Below, in pieces: positions 24,097 through 36,816 of a stretch of 64,000 nucleotides of DNA. The position numbers were made by a program, and so were the translations under genes. The DNA is taken from positions 32,108,501 to 32,172,500 of the forward strand of contig CM076154.1 in the NCBI GenBank assembly GCA_038025085.1. Reading direction: 5' to 3'. Each line of letters opens with the position of its first letter. The stretch's first letter is position 1. The notes below the pieces were generated by a model that saw nothing but the letters and a program-made list of their open reading frames with translations, was not told the DNA's origin and searched no databases. The stretch is from Tetragonia tetragonoides. Taxonomy: Eukaryota > Streptophyta > Magnoliopsida > Caryophyllales > Aizoaceae.

Positions 24097-26303
24097 ATGG
24101 AGCAGATAAAGCACGCCCATGTTTTAGTTGGCGAACTAAATCTTCATGTAGCTGAGATCGGAACAGGTAAAATAATTAATGTTCTCATGACTAACTATAT
24201 ATATCTAGTGTGTACTAGCTTAATTATCAGCTACCATTTTCTGTTCACTAGCTTTTATATGTAATGTGCATGTAGGTACAAATGTAGTGTTGTTCCTGCA
24301 TGGTTTCCCGGAAATTTGGTATTCATGGAGGCACCAGATGTTGGCTGTGGCGAAGGCTGGTTACCGAGCCATTGCCATCGATTTCAGGGGCTTCGGCCTC
24401 TCAGATCAGCCACCTGAACCTGAGAGGGTAACCCCGACTGATTTTGCCAGCGATGTCATTGGTGTGCTCGACTTCTTAGGCATCGACAAGGTAATGAATG
24501 AAAGAGATACAAAAAGAATGTGGGTTGCAAGCCCACCTACTAGGTCAACCAAACATTTTCCAATGAATAATTAGAAACTACAATGGACATCATAGTCCCA
24601 AGGATTTTTCGGACCATATATAAAGTTCAACATTACGGGGTTTAATTTGTTTCTAGCAGTTGAAAATGATGAGTTTAAAGCAGGGTGAGTCAACTGTGAG
24701 AATATATGGGGTTGACAAAGTGGTAAATGGTACATTTCTTCGACCATGATGGGCTACTACATGACCCATGACTTGAGTGGGGTTGACCCTTTAAGTGGGA
24801 TTTACCACTTTTGCATTCCCCTCTCCCGACTCCCGATCCCCACTTGAGACCACATAATGGTAAAAAAATAAATAAATTAAAAGATAGTTAAGAAAATGAT
24901 TTGAACCTTCCACCAAACACAAATTTGCAACACTTTACCGCATGACCAGTGGCAGATCTAAAATACTCATAGAAAGGGCTTAAAAATGAAACAAAAGGTC
25001 TTCAATGACGCGGATCAAGGTTAGGCCCCCTCTATAGCTAAATATGACATAAACATGATGTCATGCTTGTCAGAGGGGGCCTCAGCTTGAAGTCGCCTCA
25101 TACGAGTTTTTGTGAAAATAAAATTACTAAGCTTTTTAGCAAAATTTCCAAAAATTATGGTACCTCAGTAAAAATATTTCAAAAATAGGAGGTTGGCGAC
25201 CCTGGTGCCTCAGTCTAGATCCGCCACTGGTTACGGCCTTGATCTCGTCAATATTGGTAAAGAGTTGAGTTGGGAGCATTGGTTCTCTTCGCTCGGATAT
25301 ATATGACACGAAATAGATGTTAGAAGATGAATAAATAAAGATGATCTAACAATGATTGTTGTAACCAGGTTTTCTTGGTTGGAAAGGACTTTGGGGCTAT
25401 GATAGTGAGTATAGTATCAGTGCTCTACCCGGATCGGCTATCTGGCTTCATAATCCTAGAAATCCCTTTCATAATACCTGGTCTTGGTGGCAAACAACTA
25501 TTTGAATTTCCAAAAGGCTTCTACATACCAAGATGGCAGGTATAATACTGGATCATTAATTCAACAACTAGAGTATTATTCAAGCACAATAATTGTCATG
25601 ATATAACTTTAGTTCATAACAATTTACCAATTCTGAAATTAATTTAACTTTACCTTATAGGAACCTGGAAGAGCAGAGGCCGATTTTGGTAGGTTTGATG
25701 TCAAAACCGTCATAAGAAACATTTTCATTCTGTTCTCTGGGAGCGAGCTCCGGATAGCAAATGAGGATGAAGAAACAATGGATCTAGTTGCTCCGAACAC
25801 CGAGCTACCCCCCTGGTTCTCCGAGGAAGATCTCTCAGTCTATGCAAGCTTTTACGAGAAGTCGGGTTTTCGTACAGCATTGCAAGTTCCATACAGGTAT
25901 TAATGTGTCATGTTCTTAATAAAGAATACAACATTAGTTAAGACCTATAACCACTGATTTAAATACTTTTGGTTGAATTGGTCGTTCATTCACATGGTAT
26001 TAGAACCAGATGATCAAGAATTACAATAGTTTGCTTTTCTTTATATGTAGGACATTCGATAAGAGTATTGGCATTGAAAATCCAAATGTGAAAGCCCCAG
26101 CATTACTCATAATAGGTGAAAAGGACTCTGTCTTAAAATTTCCGGGCATGGAGTATTACATAAGGAGTGGAATGGTTAAAAAGTTTGTGCCTGATATGGA
26201 AGTTGTCTTCATACCAGAAGGAAATCATTTTATTCAAGAACAAATGCCACAGGAGGTTAATCAACTCATCATATCATTCCTTAATAAACAAACCATCCAG
26301 TAG
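24097..26303 (+). CDS. Epoxide-hydrolase-like alpha/beta hydrolase, copy C (intact, 5 exons)
   Basis: Exons 24097-24166, 24276-24490, 25369-25539, 25661-25896 and 26051-26303 have the same lengths as copy A (70, 215, 171, 236, 253 nt). They join to a 314-residue protein with no stop. It shows HGFP, the nucleophile Asp102 in VGKDFGA, the probable acid Asp256 in GEKD and the base His290 in EGNHF, with lid Tyr147 and Tyr230 kept. Compared with copy A it differs in lid and core positions (FIILEIPF for FITLGIPF, KQLFEFPKGF), so substrate preference may differ. No targeting peptide is seen, so cytosol is likely. Its own promoter block lies directly upstream. Intron 2 is long and holds a MITE. Confidence 0.88.
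24946..25230. mobile_element. MITE in intron 2 of copy C, 285 bp
   Basis: Ends CCAGTGGCAGATCTA and TAGATCCGCCACTGG are inverted repeats with one mismatch, a common plant MITE end. No convincing target duplication was found, so the superfamily is not assigned. Confidence 0.6.
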
Positions 26304-27269
26304 ACGAATAACAAAGTGATGTATGTACTCAGGACACTCAATGAACATACATGATTATAAGAGTGATTGATCGAGGATGGGTTATGCTTTGACACTTGGA
26401 AAGCAATCCATTGGATGAATGGTTTTGAATAACTCAATTGTATTACTTTTTCTTTTTTTTTTGAGTGGAATAACTCTATTGTATTACTAGTATTCGTTAA
26501 AAACGACATGTACGAATTAATATGATGCATGCTTGTATGAGTTTAATTTGTTAATTTATTTAAGAAATTATAGTACTTTTGCCCTGATAATCTATATAAT
26601 TAGATTAAAACGCAATGATTAAACCATAGCACGCTGCATCAGCATCAAAAATATATTGCTAAATGATGTGTCAATATATTTATGACGTGTCATGTGATTT
26701 ATGGCAAAAAATAAAGAAAAAAAAAGAGAAAAAGTAGCAATAATCAGTCGTTACAAAAACATAATGGAGTTTAATAACTCCTTCATCCCCTTCCATTCAT
26801 TCTCACAATTTGTTAGGCGTTACAAATCCAAGAAATTTAGTAGTAGTTAATTTCCCTCTCATTTTGATGAGCCAAAAAAAAAAAAACAAAAAAAAAAAAC
26901 ATTTTCTCTCGCATGAATAGATGATGGAACCTCACACCATCAATTCATCTTCTTCCTTCCCATATGTTCAATGTTCTATTTGGATCTGATCGCCGTCATC
27001 TGCCATCTTTCCGTCATCGTTTACACCAATCCCCATTTTGGTAAGGTTCTTTATGTATTTCTCTTTGCGATTGCTAATAAAGCATTTGGTATCTACATCT
27101 CCTCTCTTTGCAAGATAACCCGTCCAACTTCATTAAACTTAGTACCATATATTGTTTTACATTATTTTCTCTGAACAATTATACCAACTTGAATGTTTAA
27201 AACTATTTAATTTAGTTTTTAATTAAAAAGTTACGCTGAAAAAGAGAAAATATATCAAAAAAATATTAG
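26304..27269. other. 3' flank of copy C and intergenic
   Basis: Nothing recognised beyond A/T-rich sequence. Small open frames at 26261-26530 and 26971-27174 have no family resemblance. Confidence 0.4.
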
Positions 27270-27910
27270 AAATCACTTTTAAAAAAATGGAAAAAAATTA
27301 TGAGACCTCACTATAATAGTAGAGAAGGCTTGGGGGGTAGTTTTGGTGGCACAGGGTGTGTGGTGGGGAGACATGCACGGTACCCCAAAATCGTGGAGTA
27401 GAGACCCACAATGCATAAGTTTCATAATGATAGGCGCTTTATGTCGCGTCGCTTGCCTTCCTTCGCCCACAAGTCTTCTTTCAAACAACTACCCATTAAA
27501 GATTCTTATAAGGTTTAGTGATTTTATCAAGAGTAGACATGTCTAGTGCATAACTTTCATACTAGGTTTTTGAGAGTTTGGAGAATAATTTTCTCAAAAG
27601 TTCCACCTCAAAATTTTCAATTATATTATTAAGTTACATATAAAAAAACAACACAAATTGTAGTTATTTAATTTCATTTTTAACTAAAAAATACGCTGAA
27701 AAATAGAGATAAAAAAAAAATAGAAATCACTTCAAACAAATTGGGAACTATTATGAAACCTCAATATAATAGTAGAGAGGACTTGGGGGTAGGTTTGTTG
27801 GCACGAGTGGTCGGGAGCCATGCTTTGCACCCAAAAACTGTGGATTAGCCTCTGATGTCCAGTAAGAGGCTCTTCCAAGCATAACCAATGACCCAATAAC
27901 CTACTTCGGG
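27270..27910. repeat. Two diverged copies of a ~450-bp-spaced unit
   Basis: TATAATAGTAGAGA(A/G)G with the preceding GAAATCACTT-type sequence occurs at about 27270-27345 and 27722-27795. The stretch leads into the ~313 bp tandem array. Confidence 0.5.
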
Positions 27911-29130
27911 GGCCTCCCATGTCCCCAATGGTTGTCCCGTGTGATGTGGTGCGAAAATTTTCACCCTCGTCCCGGAGCCTCCCGAAAGCTCAAAAACCTT
28001 GGATAGTCTTCGTTTTCGGCTTCCCAGAGCTCAAGTGTCATTTTTTCCCAAACTTGTCCAGGGGGTCTATCATGATCCTAGAGGACCCTCGGTGCTCCGA
28101 GAGCGTCATCTGGATCACCGTACTTCGCTATCACCCATGCCTTTGGTATTTCGATTCTTACACCATTGTCCCATAAAACGCCCTTCCAAAACTATCAAAG
28201 ACTAGATGAGCAACCCCGGGGGCCTCCCATGTCCCCAAGGGGGTGTTTCATGCAATATGGTGCGAAAATATCTACATTCGTTTTGGGTCCTCCCGGAAGC
28301 CCCAAAAAACGTGGATTATAGCCTTTGTTTTCGGCTTCCCGGGGCCGGAGTGACATTTTTGCCAAAACTTTTTCGGGATATCTATCATGACCCTAGAGGA
28401 CCCTCGGTGCCCAGGGAGGGTCATTTGGATACCCGAACTTCAAAATCACCCATGCCTTTGGTGTTCCGACTCTTTACACCTATGTCCCGTAAAACGCCCT
28501 TCGAAACCTACAGTGACCAGATAAGCAATCCCAGAGGCCTCTCATGTCCCCTAGGGGTGTTCCGTGTGATGTTTTTGTGAAAATATTCACCTTTATTTTG
28601 GGGCCTCCCGGAAGCCCCAAAAACGTGGATTATAGAGTTCGTTTTTGCTTCTCGGGGCCCTGGTGTCATTTTTGCCCAAACTTCTTCATGTGGTCTATCA
28701 TGACCCTAAAGGACCCTCAGTGCCTGGTAGGGTCATCCGGATCCCCGAACTTCAATATTACCCATGCATTCGATGTTCCGACCCTTACATTGGTGTCCCG
28801 TGAAAACGCCTTTACAAGCCTATCCGAGACTTGATAACGGACCCCGAGGGCCTATTATATTCCCTAAGGGTGTGCTGTGTATGATGTGGTGCAAATATTT
28901 ACACCTTCTTTCTGGGGCCTCCAGGAAACCCATAAAACGTGGATTATAGCCTTTGATTTTCGGCTTGCTCGTGCTCGATTTCCATTTTACGCGCAAATTT
29001 CACCGGGGGGAGGGGGTCTATCGTCACCCTAGAGGACCTTCGATGTCTCCGGCCGTTCATCCGGATCCCCGGACTCCGATTTAACCTATGGGACATGGCG
29101 CTCACTGGGCACTGGGCGAAACTTGGGCCA
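27911..29130 (+). repeat. Tandem array of a ~313-bp unit, 4 diverged copies
   Basis: The landmark GGCCTCCCATGTCCCC or a variant starts at 27911, 28221, 28536 and 28849, giving spacings of 310, 315 and 313 bp. Each unit also carries GTGGATTATAG, CGGCTTCCCGG-type, CTATCATGACCCTAGAGGAC and ATCACCCATGCCTTTGGT-type blocks. The last unit is diverged and runs out near 29130. GC content is well above the flanks. Frames across it are interrupted and not supported as genes. Confidence 0.8.
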
Positions 29131-30110
29131 CCCAGATTGTGTTTCAATAAATTTTTGATGTACTTAGTTCATTTCGATCCATTATCTACTATGATCATAG
29201 CTTTGGTAGAAGAACTGTATAACAAAGTATTCCCAAGTTCGATAATAAAAGGCTAATAATCATTTCCTAAGCACTTAGTCAAATATAGATCATAGTTTAC
29301 AGTATGACTAATTATAATAATTAGAACTATAATGTGACAAACAATGTCATCAGGGGTCGGTAGATACCTCTCTCTTTTATAGAAGCACCACAAGCCAATG
29401 GATGACTTTTTTTTGTCAACAAAGTTAGAAGCAAGCCAACCCATCAGAAAACATTAAATTTTTAAAGAAATAATTAATGAAACATCCTCTGAATTGCACG
29501 GGCATGCAAACTAGTTTAATAATGAATTTTCCAAAAGGTGATAGCAAATTGGATCCTCGATCTACGGTGACTTCGGAGAAGACTTATTTTTTCTCTCTTT
29601 ATTATTATCTCTCTTTTTAAAGAGTTTTAATTTCCAAAACTATCTCTCTACTTTTAGGATACATATATGTATAATTCTTTACTGTGACAATAGAGAATTC
29701 AAACAACGACTTTTGCACGCTCCATTACAAACTGTGTGTTTGTGTCTTTTGTATACGCGATGATGCTCAATTAGTTTTGATGCGGTCGATGCTCCCTATA
29801 TTAGTAATGGTTCAGTAATACTCTCATCTTTTAATCGAGGTTTGAAACTACGTATGATTATTGTGAATGGCAAAAATGCTTGTTGGGTACACTTTGTCTC
29901 ATTGTGAGCTGATCTGATGCAAACATGATTATATTAGTATACTCAATCACTTATTGGGGTTCATGGTTCATTTCTACATTATGAGATAATGGTCAAAAGT
30001 TATACTTTTTAATTTAACAGAAAAGTGGTACTCCTATATATTATTTGTTCGAAAAGTAGCAATTTTTTCGAATATATACCAAAATTGCTTAAAATAAAGT
30101 TACAATTGTC
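29131..30110. other. Intergenic, nothing firm
   Basis: AT-rich. Contains one half of a recurring ATTGCACGGG motif followed by ACTAGTTTA (29493-29516). No gene seen. Confidence 0.4.
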
Positions 30111-31461
30111 ATAATCCAGTGAGTGGCAACAGAATCCCACCCGCACCCGATGTATATCCATCCACCCGACCCGTTATAAATGAATATGGATTGATATAAA
30201 TGGATTGGATGTGGATATGGATGACCTTATTTACTCATCTATTTATCCACCCGATGGATATCCATATTCATTTGTTTTGTTAACTTCTACATTATTTTTA
30301 CAAGGAAAAATTTCATTTAGGTGCTCTATGGTTTTGCGTATTATTTTTTAGGTGTTCTGATGTTTGAATAATTTCACTTAGGTGACATGAGGTTTGGTAA
30401 ATAATTTCACATAGGTTACAAGTGGTGATGGAGGCTAACTTCCGTTAACTTTCCGTTAACTTTCCGTTAACTTTGATGAAGTATGAAGGGTGATTATCTT
30501 TGATGGTCCCGATTAACATTGATTAACGTGCTAAACTATGAATTTTATTTTTTTTTTTGCAACAAAAAAAAAATCTTAAAAACCCCAAAAAATTCCCAAA
30601 AAACACCAGAAAATTTCCAAAGTTAATATGCTTACTTCACCCAGAAATTGCAAGAAAACACATCCAAAAAAATTTAGAAAAGTGGCAAGAAAAAACCCTG
30701 CTCCTCACTATTTTGAATGAAATGAATTGTAAAAGAAAAGAAAGGTTCCAAAAGTGAGATATTTTGTGGGAAATTATGTGTGACATGGGGTCAAATGATT
30801 TTGGGGGGAATTGAGTTACAGAAATTGGCTGGTTAGTTACCTTAAGAAAGAAAAGAAAAAAAAATGGGTTAGTTTACCAACATTAATTACTACAATTAGA
30901 TCTATAATTTAACGGAGAGTTAACACCGTTATCTAGTGCCACCTATGTGAAATTCTTTGCAAAACGTAGTGTCACCCAAGTGAAATTATTCAAACCTCAG
31001 AATACCTAAAAAATAATACTCAAAACCTCAGAGCACCTAAGTGAAATTTTTCCTTTTTACAAATATACTATATTTAATTCTTCTTTTTGTTCAACTTTTG
31101 ACTGAAAAATTAACATGTCCTCTATTTTAGATAGTAGAGACAGTAGATGATAAAAGTTTAGTTGTTCAAACTTATTCTAATTAGAGAAATTCAAATAACT
31201 TTTGGTTATATATGTTTTTCTTACTTGATTATATAATTTAATGACTTACGCAACATGTTTCATCAAAAGAATTAAAGACGAAAAAATTTATGCACATGCT
31301 TGATATAAATTTAGAGAGACTCATTCAATATTCAACGGACATTCAGTTATCCACTTCACCCGACGGATATGAATCTAGATAGATGATTTGAACTTTAAAT
31401 AAATGGATATGGATATGAATATGGCTCCATCCGATCCATATCCGATCCATTGTCATCCCTA
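30110..31461. mobile_element. Possible hAT-derived outer element split by a MULE
   Basis: CCACCCGACCCG and repeated GGATATGGAT words lie at both sides of the MULE below. The right side ends CCATTGTCATCCCTA, like common plant hAT ends. The left terminus (GTGAGTGGCAAC) matches poorly and no 8-bp duplication was found. Confidence 0.3.
30304..31053. mobile_element. MULE-type MITE with 9-bp duplication, 750 bp
   Basis: Arms of about 150 bp start GGAAAAATTTCATTTAGGTG and end with the complement, in full register through TTCACATAGGT. The 9-bp target duplication TTTTTACAA is perfect on both sides (30295-30303 and 31054-31062). No transposase; the interior is A-rich. Confidence 0.88.
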
Positions 31462-32046
31462 TTTATAATTCAACGTGAATGCATTCAAAAGCACCCGTTG
31501 TCTGCTCTCAAAAATTAAGTGCTTATTTAGTTGTTCATCCATGAAAGAATCGTGCTTATTAGCTAATTCGTGCATATATATAACTCTAAGACTTTTGATT
31601 AGATATATCCTGGCCTCCAATTTTTGCATCTTGTCCATGAAGATAATACTCTCCAAATTCATTCTTAGAATTGCAAGAAAAATGCCTTTCTACATACAAA
31701 TGATTACTGGCTTTCAAAGTTCTTAATAAGGGTATTTGGGTCTTTCATTATTCGTCAATCCTTTGGCTTTCAAATTTTAATTTTTGCAAGTATGTATATT
31801 CAGTACAACGATGAAATATAACCAAACCGCCTCTCATGGAAAAAATCCCCTACGTACGAACAGAGATTTCGATTGGATGCTAGTCAAGTCATGTATATTT
31901 TGCACATGTATATTTTGGTGAAGTCCTATACGTAATTATTTTATGCATGCTAGTCAAGTCATGTATATTTTGCACATGAACGTGTCTGCATGGACCACGA
32001 GAAAGGCTTTTTGACGTACGTACACGGTACACCAACTAACGCTTAC
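31063..32046. other. Intergenic
   Basis: No gene recognised. A short direct repeat ATGCTAGTCAAGTCATGTAT occurs at about 31877 and 31947. Confidence 0.4.
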
Positions 32047-32330
32047 CAACCAACAAGGATGGTGGTCTAGTGATTCTAAGCTTACTCTCAAGTGGTTTGG
32101 TAAGGCAAGGTCATGTGTTCGAATCCCCATTCCTCCCTTGCCTTGTGTCTGCTGGCTTCTAGGAACTATACTAGCCCCTTGTTGGTACTACATTGACGGG
32201 GCAGCCAGGCTTGCGCTGATTGTTCAGTTAGTCTGATATGTCCGCTGTTGAACAAGAGAGTCCGAACATGATGTAACAGGAGGTGGCTCGGTCGCCGTTT
32301 ACTTGCACCACCTTTTTGACTAGCAAAAAA
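32047..32330 (+). mobile_element. tRNA-derived SINE, 284 bp
   Basis: The head carries an A-box-like GGTGGTCTAGTGATT and a B-box GTGTTCGAATCCCC at tRNA-like spacing. A tRNA-unrelated body and a short A tail follow. A perfect 13-bp duplication AACTAACGCTTAC flanks it (32034-32046 and 32331-32343). It should be transcribed by RNA polymerase III if active. It is not a functional tRNA gene because the head cannot be followed into an acceptor stem. Confidence 0.85.
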
Positions 32331-32343
32331 AACTAACGCTTAC

Positions 32344-34481
<2,138 letters not shown>

Positions 34482-34696
34482 TAATAGAGCAGCTTTGTCC
34501 ATCCCTATTAGATACCTCTGTCAAGGCTGATTACCGAGCCATAGCAATTGATTTCAGGGGCTACGGCCTGTCTGAGCAGCCACCTGAACCAGAGAAGGCA
34601 ACCCCCACCGACTTTGTCAACGATGTGATAGGTGTACTTGACTCCTTGGGTATCAAGTAATAGAGCAGCTTTGTCCATCCCTAATAGATACCTGTG
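34482..34696 (+). pseudogene. Stray exon-2 fragment of the hydrolase between 39-bp direct repeats
   Basis: 34521-34657 reads ADYRAIAIDFRGYGLSEQPP and on to VIGVLDSLGIK, then a stop. This is an internal piece of hydrolase exon 2 closest to copy D (shared ADYRAIAID). It lacks both splice borders. It sits exactly between two copies of a 39-bp sequence beginning TAATAGAGCAGCTTTGTCC (34482-34520 and 34658-34696, two or three differences). It cannot be a working exon. Confidence 0.8.
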
Positions 34697-35026
34697 AGGA
34701 TTAGGAAAACAAAGAAAAAACCTGTTTATTTCACCTTTTGGCCAGGCAGAGCTATACTTACAACAGTCAACCCCCAACCACTGATACTGACATCAATGGA
34801 GCAGATAACGCACAAGCATGTTCAAGTTGGCGGACTAAACCTTCATGTAGCTGAAATTAGAACAGGTAAAGCATACTCAGAGCCCGTTTGACCAAGCTCC
34901 AACTTCTAAAAAGTAGCTTCTTAGAATCAACTTCTTAAAAGTTGACTTTTAAGAAATTACAAGGTGTTTGGCAAATCTAATTGTAGAAGCACTTCTCAAA
35001 AGTAGAAGTATTTGGTAAACTTGTTT

Positions 35027-35060
<34 letters not shown>

Positions 35061-35342
35061 CATTCAACTTGTTTCCTCTCAACTTTTTAAAAATGGTATG
35101 TTTCTTATTTTTTTATCTTCGATTTTTTTTATTACAACTATTTTTGCTTTATAATGTTATTGGTTTTTATTTTTCTCAATTTTTTTTGATACATCATTAA
35201 ACAGTACAATATAATTATATGAAATCCGAAATAAACGTAAAAAATTTAATATAACTAAACAAAATAATACACTCCAAAAACTAAAATATAACAAAGTAAT
35301 AATTTGTAAGTTCAACAACTAACTAATAAAAACAACAATTTA

Positions 35343-35871
35343 TTATGCTTGTCTCATCATGGATAGAGCAATGCGATTGCGAACCGACACCATTCTATAA
35401 TCGTCCATCGATCCATCATGCTCAGGTTGTGAATATCTGCTTGTATCATTTTGATCTTCCTCAACGATAGGCATATAATTAGGATCAGCATCACACTTAT
35501 CAAATTTCAAATCTTCAAGAGCATGCTTCCTAATATAGTTATGCATGGCCATAGTAGCTGCAACAAGTTTGTTCTATGTTTGTAATGGGTATCCTGGCAT
35601 GTTTCTCAATATACTCCATCTATTTTTCCACACTCCAAAGGTTCGTTCAATAACGTTTCGTAGAGACGAATGTGCATAGTTGAATATTTCATGCATGCTA
35701 GTTGGAGGAGTTTGGTTACGTTGAAAGTCGGGAATATGATATTGCTCGCCTTTGAAAGGTGCCAAATATCCAGTCCTATTAGGATAACTCGCATCTACCT
35801 CATCTACCACAAAAAAGAATCAAATAAAACAAATTATACATAATAATAACAATAATAACAACAACAACAAC

Positions 35872-35934
<63 letters not shown>

Positions 35935-36386
35935 AATAAATAAATATATGTATAGATTAATATTTACCTTTCGGAGGATGTGGAAACTCTTTCTTCGGAT
36001 CTCCAGTTGCATTCTTCAAGATGCGATTGTCATGAACGGATCCGGGCCATCCAGCAACAAAATATGTAAAAATCATATCAAAGCCACAAATGGCCAAAAT
36101 GTTTTTGTGTTGGATAACCTTTTCTCCCAAAATATGGTATTTTATCTTCGGCCGGCACAATTGCAGAGATATGAGTTCCATCTATACATCCTTTAAAGTG
36201 AGGCCAATATTTGTAATTTTCTCGAATTCGAATTGGCACTTCTTTGAAAGCGGGATCTGATGGCCTTACAATATATCTAAAAAGCATCGTCATTGCATTG
36301 AGAACTTCATTAAACTTTCTACTAATTATTTCCCCAGAGTGTTTAACCCTATTTTGCATATCACAATTGGAGTGATTCGTAACCAA
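35343..36386 (-). pseudogene. PIF/Harbinger DDE transposase, one frameshift
   Basis: Domain order fits DDE_Tnp_4. GCIDGTH gives the first Asp (frame 36386-36078). GWPGSVHDNRIL gives the second Asp (frame 36181-35957). RNVIERTFGVWKNRW gives the Glu (frame 35810-35574). MAMHNYIRKHAL follows near the C-terminus (35552-35343). A one-base change in the T run at 36103-36107 shifts the frame between RKGYPTQ and KNILAICGFD. The gap at 35820-35950 with a TAA repeat is probably an intron. All catalytic residues are readable but not in one frame, so self-mobility is unlikely. Confidence 0.82.
35841..35944. repeat. (AAT)n/(AAAT)n microsatellite
   Basis: Run of AAT/AAC trinucleotides changing to AAAT, in the presumed transposase intron. 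Confidence 0.9.
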
Positions 36387-36425
36387 TATTAATTTTGTAA
36401 GTTAGATACTTGCACACACAAATAA

Positions 36426-36816
36426 CTAGGTAACCAATTCATAATATCCAAACACTTGTTTCCCATCCCACCACGTGTCATCAGCAACTACGGTGCCTTT
36501 ACTTTGGTCCCAACCCAAACCAATTTCCTTTTGCAGGCTCTTCCAAGCCACATAATCAGTCCTTAGTTTGTCCCATTTATTTTTAAACTGTTTTAGTCCG
36601 TATCTCTTCCAAGCCACATAATCAGTCCTTACTCGTCCTTCCATTAAATTTGTTCATCACATTTTCCCAACCCTTTTTGCTAATATGAGTGCCTGGCCTA
36701 TTTCCTGCGTGGACCTCCTCAGCACATACTTCACAGAAAATCTTAATTGAATCTTCATCCCAATGTGCTTTTTCCTTCTTGAGTACAACAACATACTTCA
36801 CAAAAGAATGAGGCAA
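36426..36816 (-). pseudogene. Harbinger Myb/SANT-like DNA-binding protein remnant
   Basis: Reads HWDEDSIKIFCEVCAEEV, GNRPGTHISKKGWENVMNKF and GLGWDQSKGTVVADDTWW, the plant Myb/SANT-like domain that pairs with PIF/Harbinger transposases and helps it bind ends. The two pieces (36816-36622 and 36644-36426) lie in different frames. A short internal duplication of RTDYVAWK makes the join irregular. It probably no longer encodes a full protein. Confidence 0.75.

Noticed and set aside
28206..28580. Tandem array considered as a CRISPR-like structure
   Set aside because: Units are ~313 bp and diverged, in a plant nuclear context; no short repeat/spacer pattern.
27919..28949. Several overlapping forward ORFs
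   Set aside because: They lie in the ~313-bp tandem array, change frame from unit to unit and lack domains.
32060..32135. tRNA gene
   Set aside because: A and B boxes are present, but the flanks are a SINE body with target duplication and no acceptor stem can be drawn.
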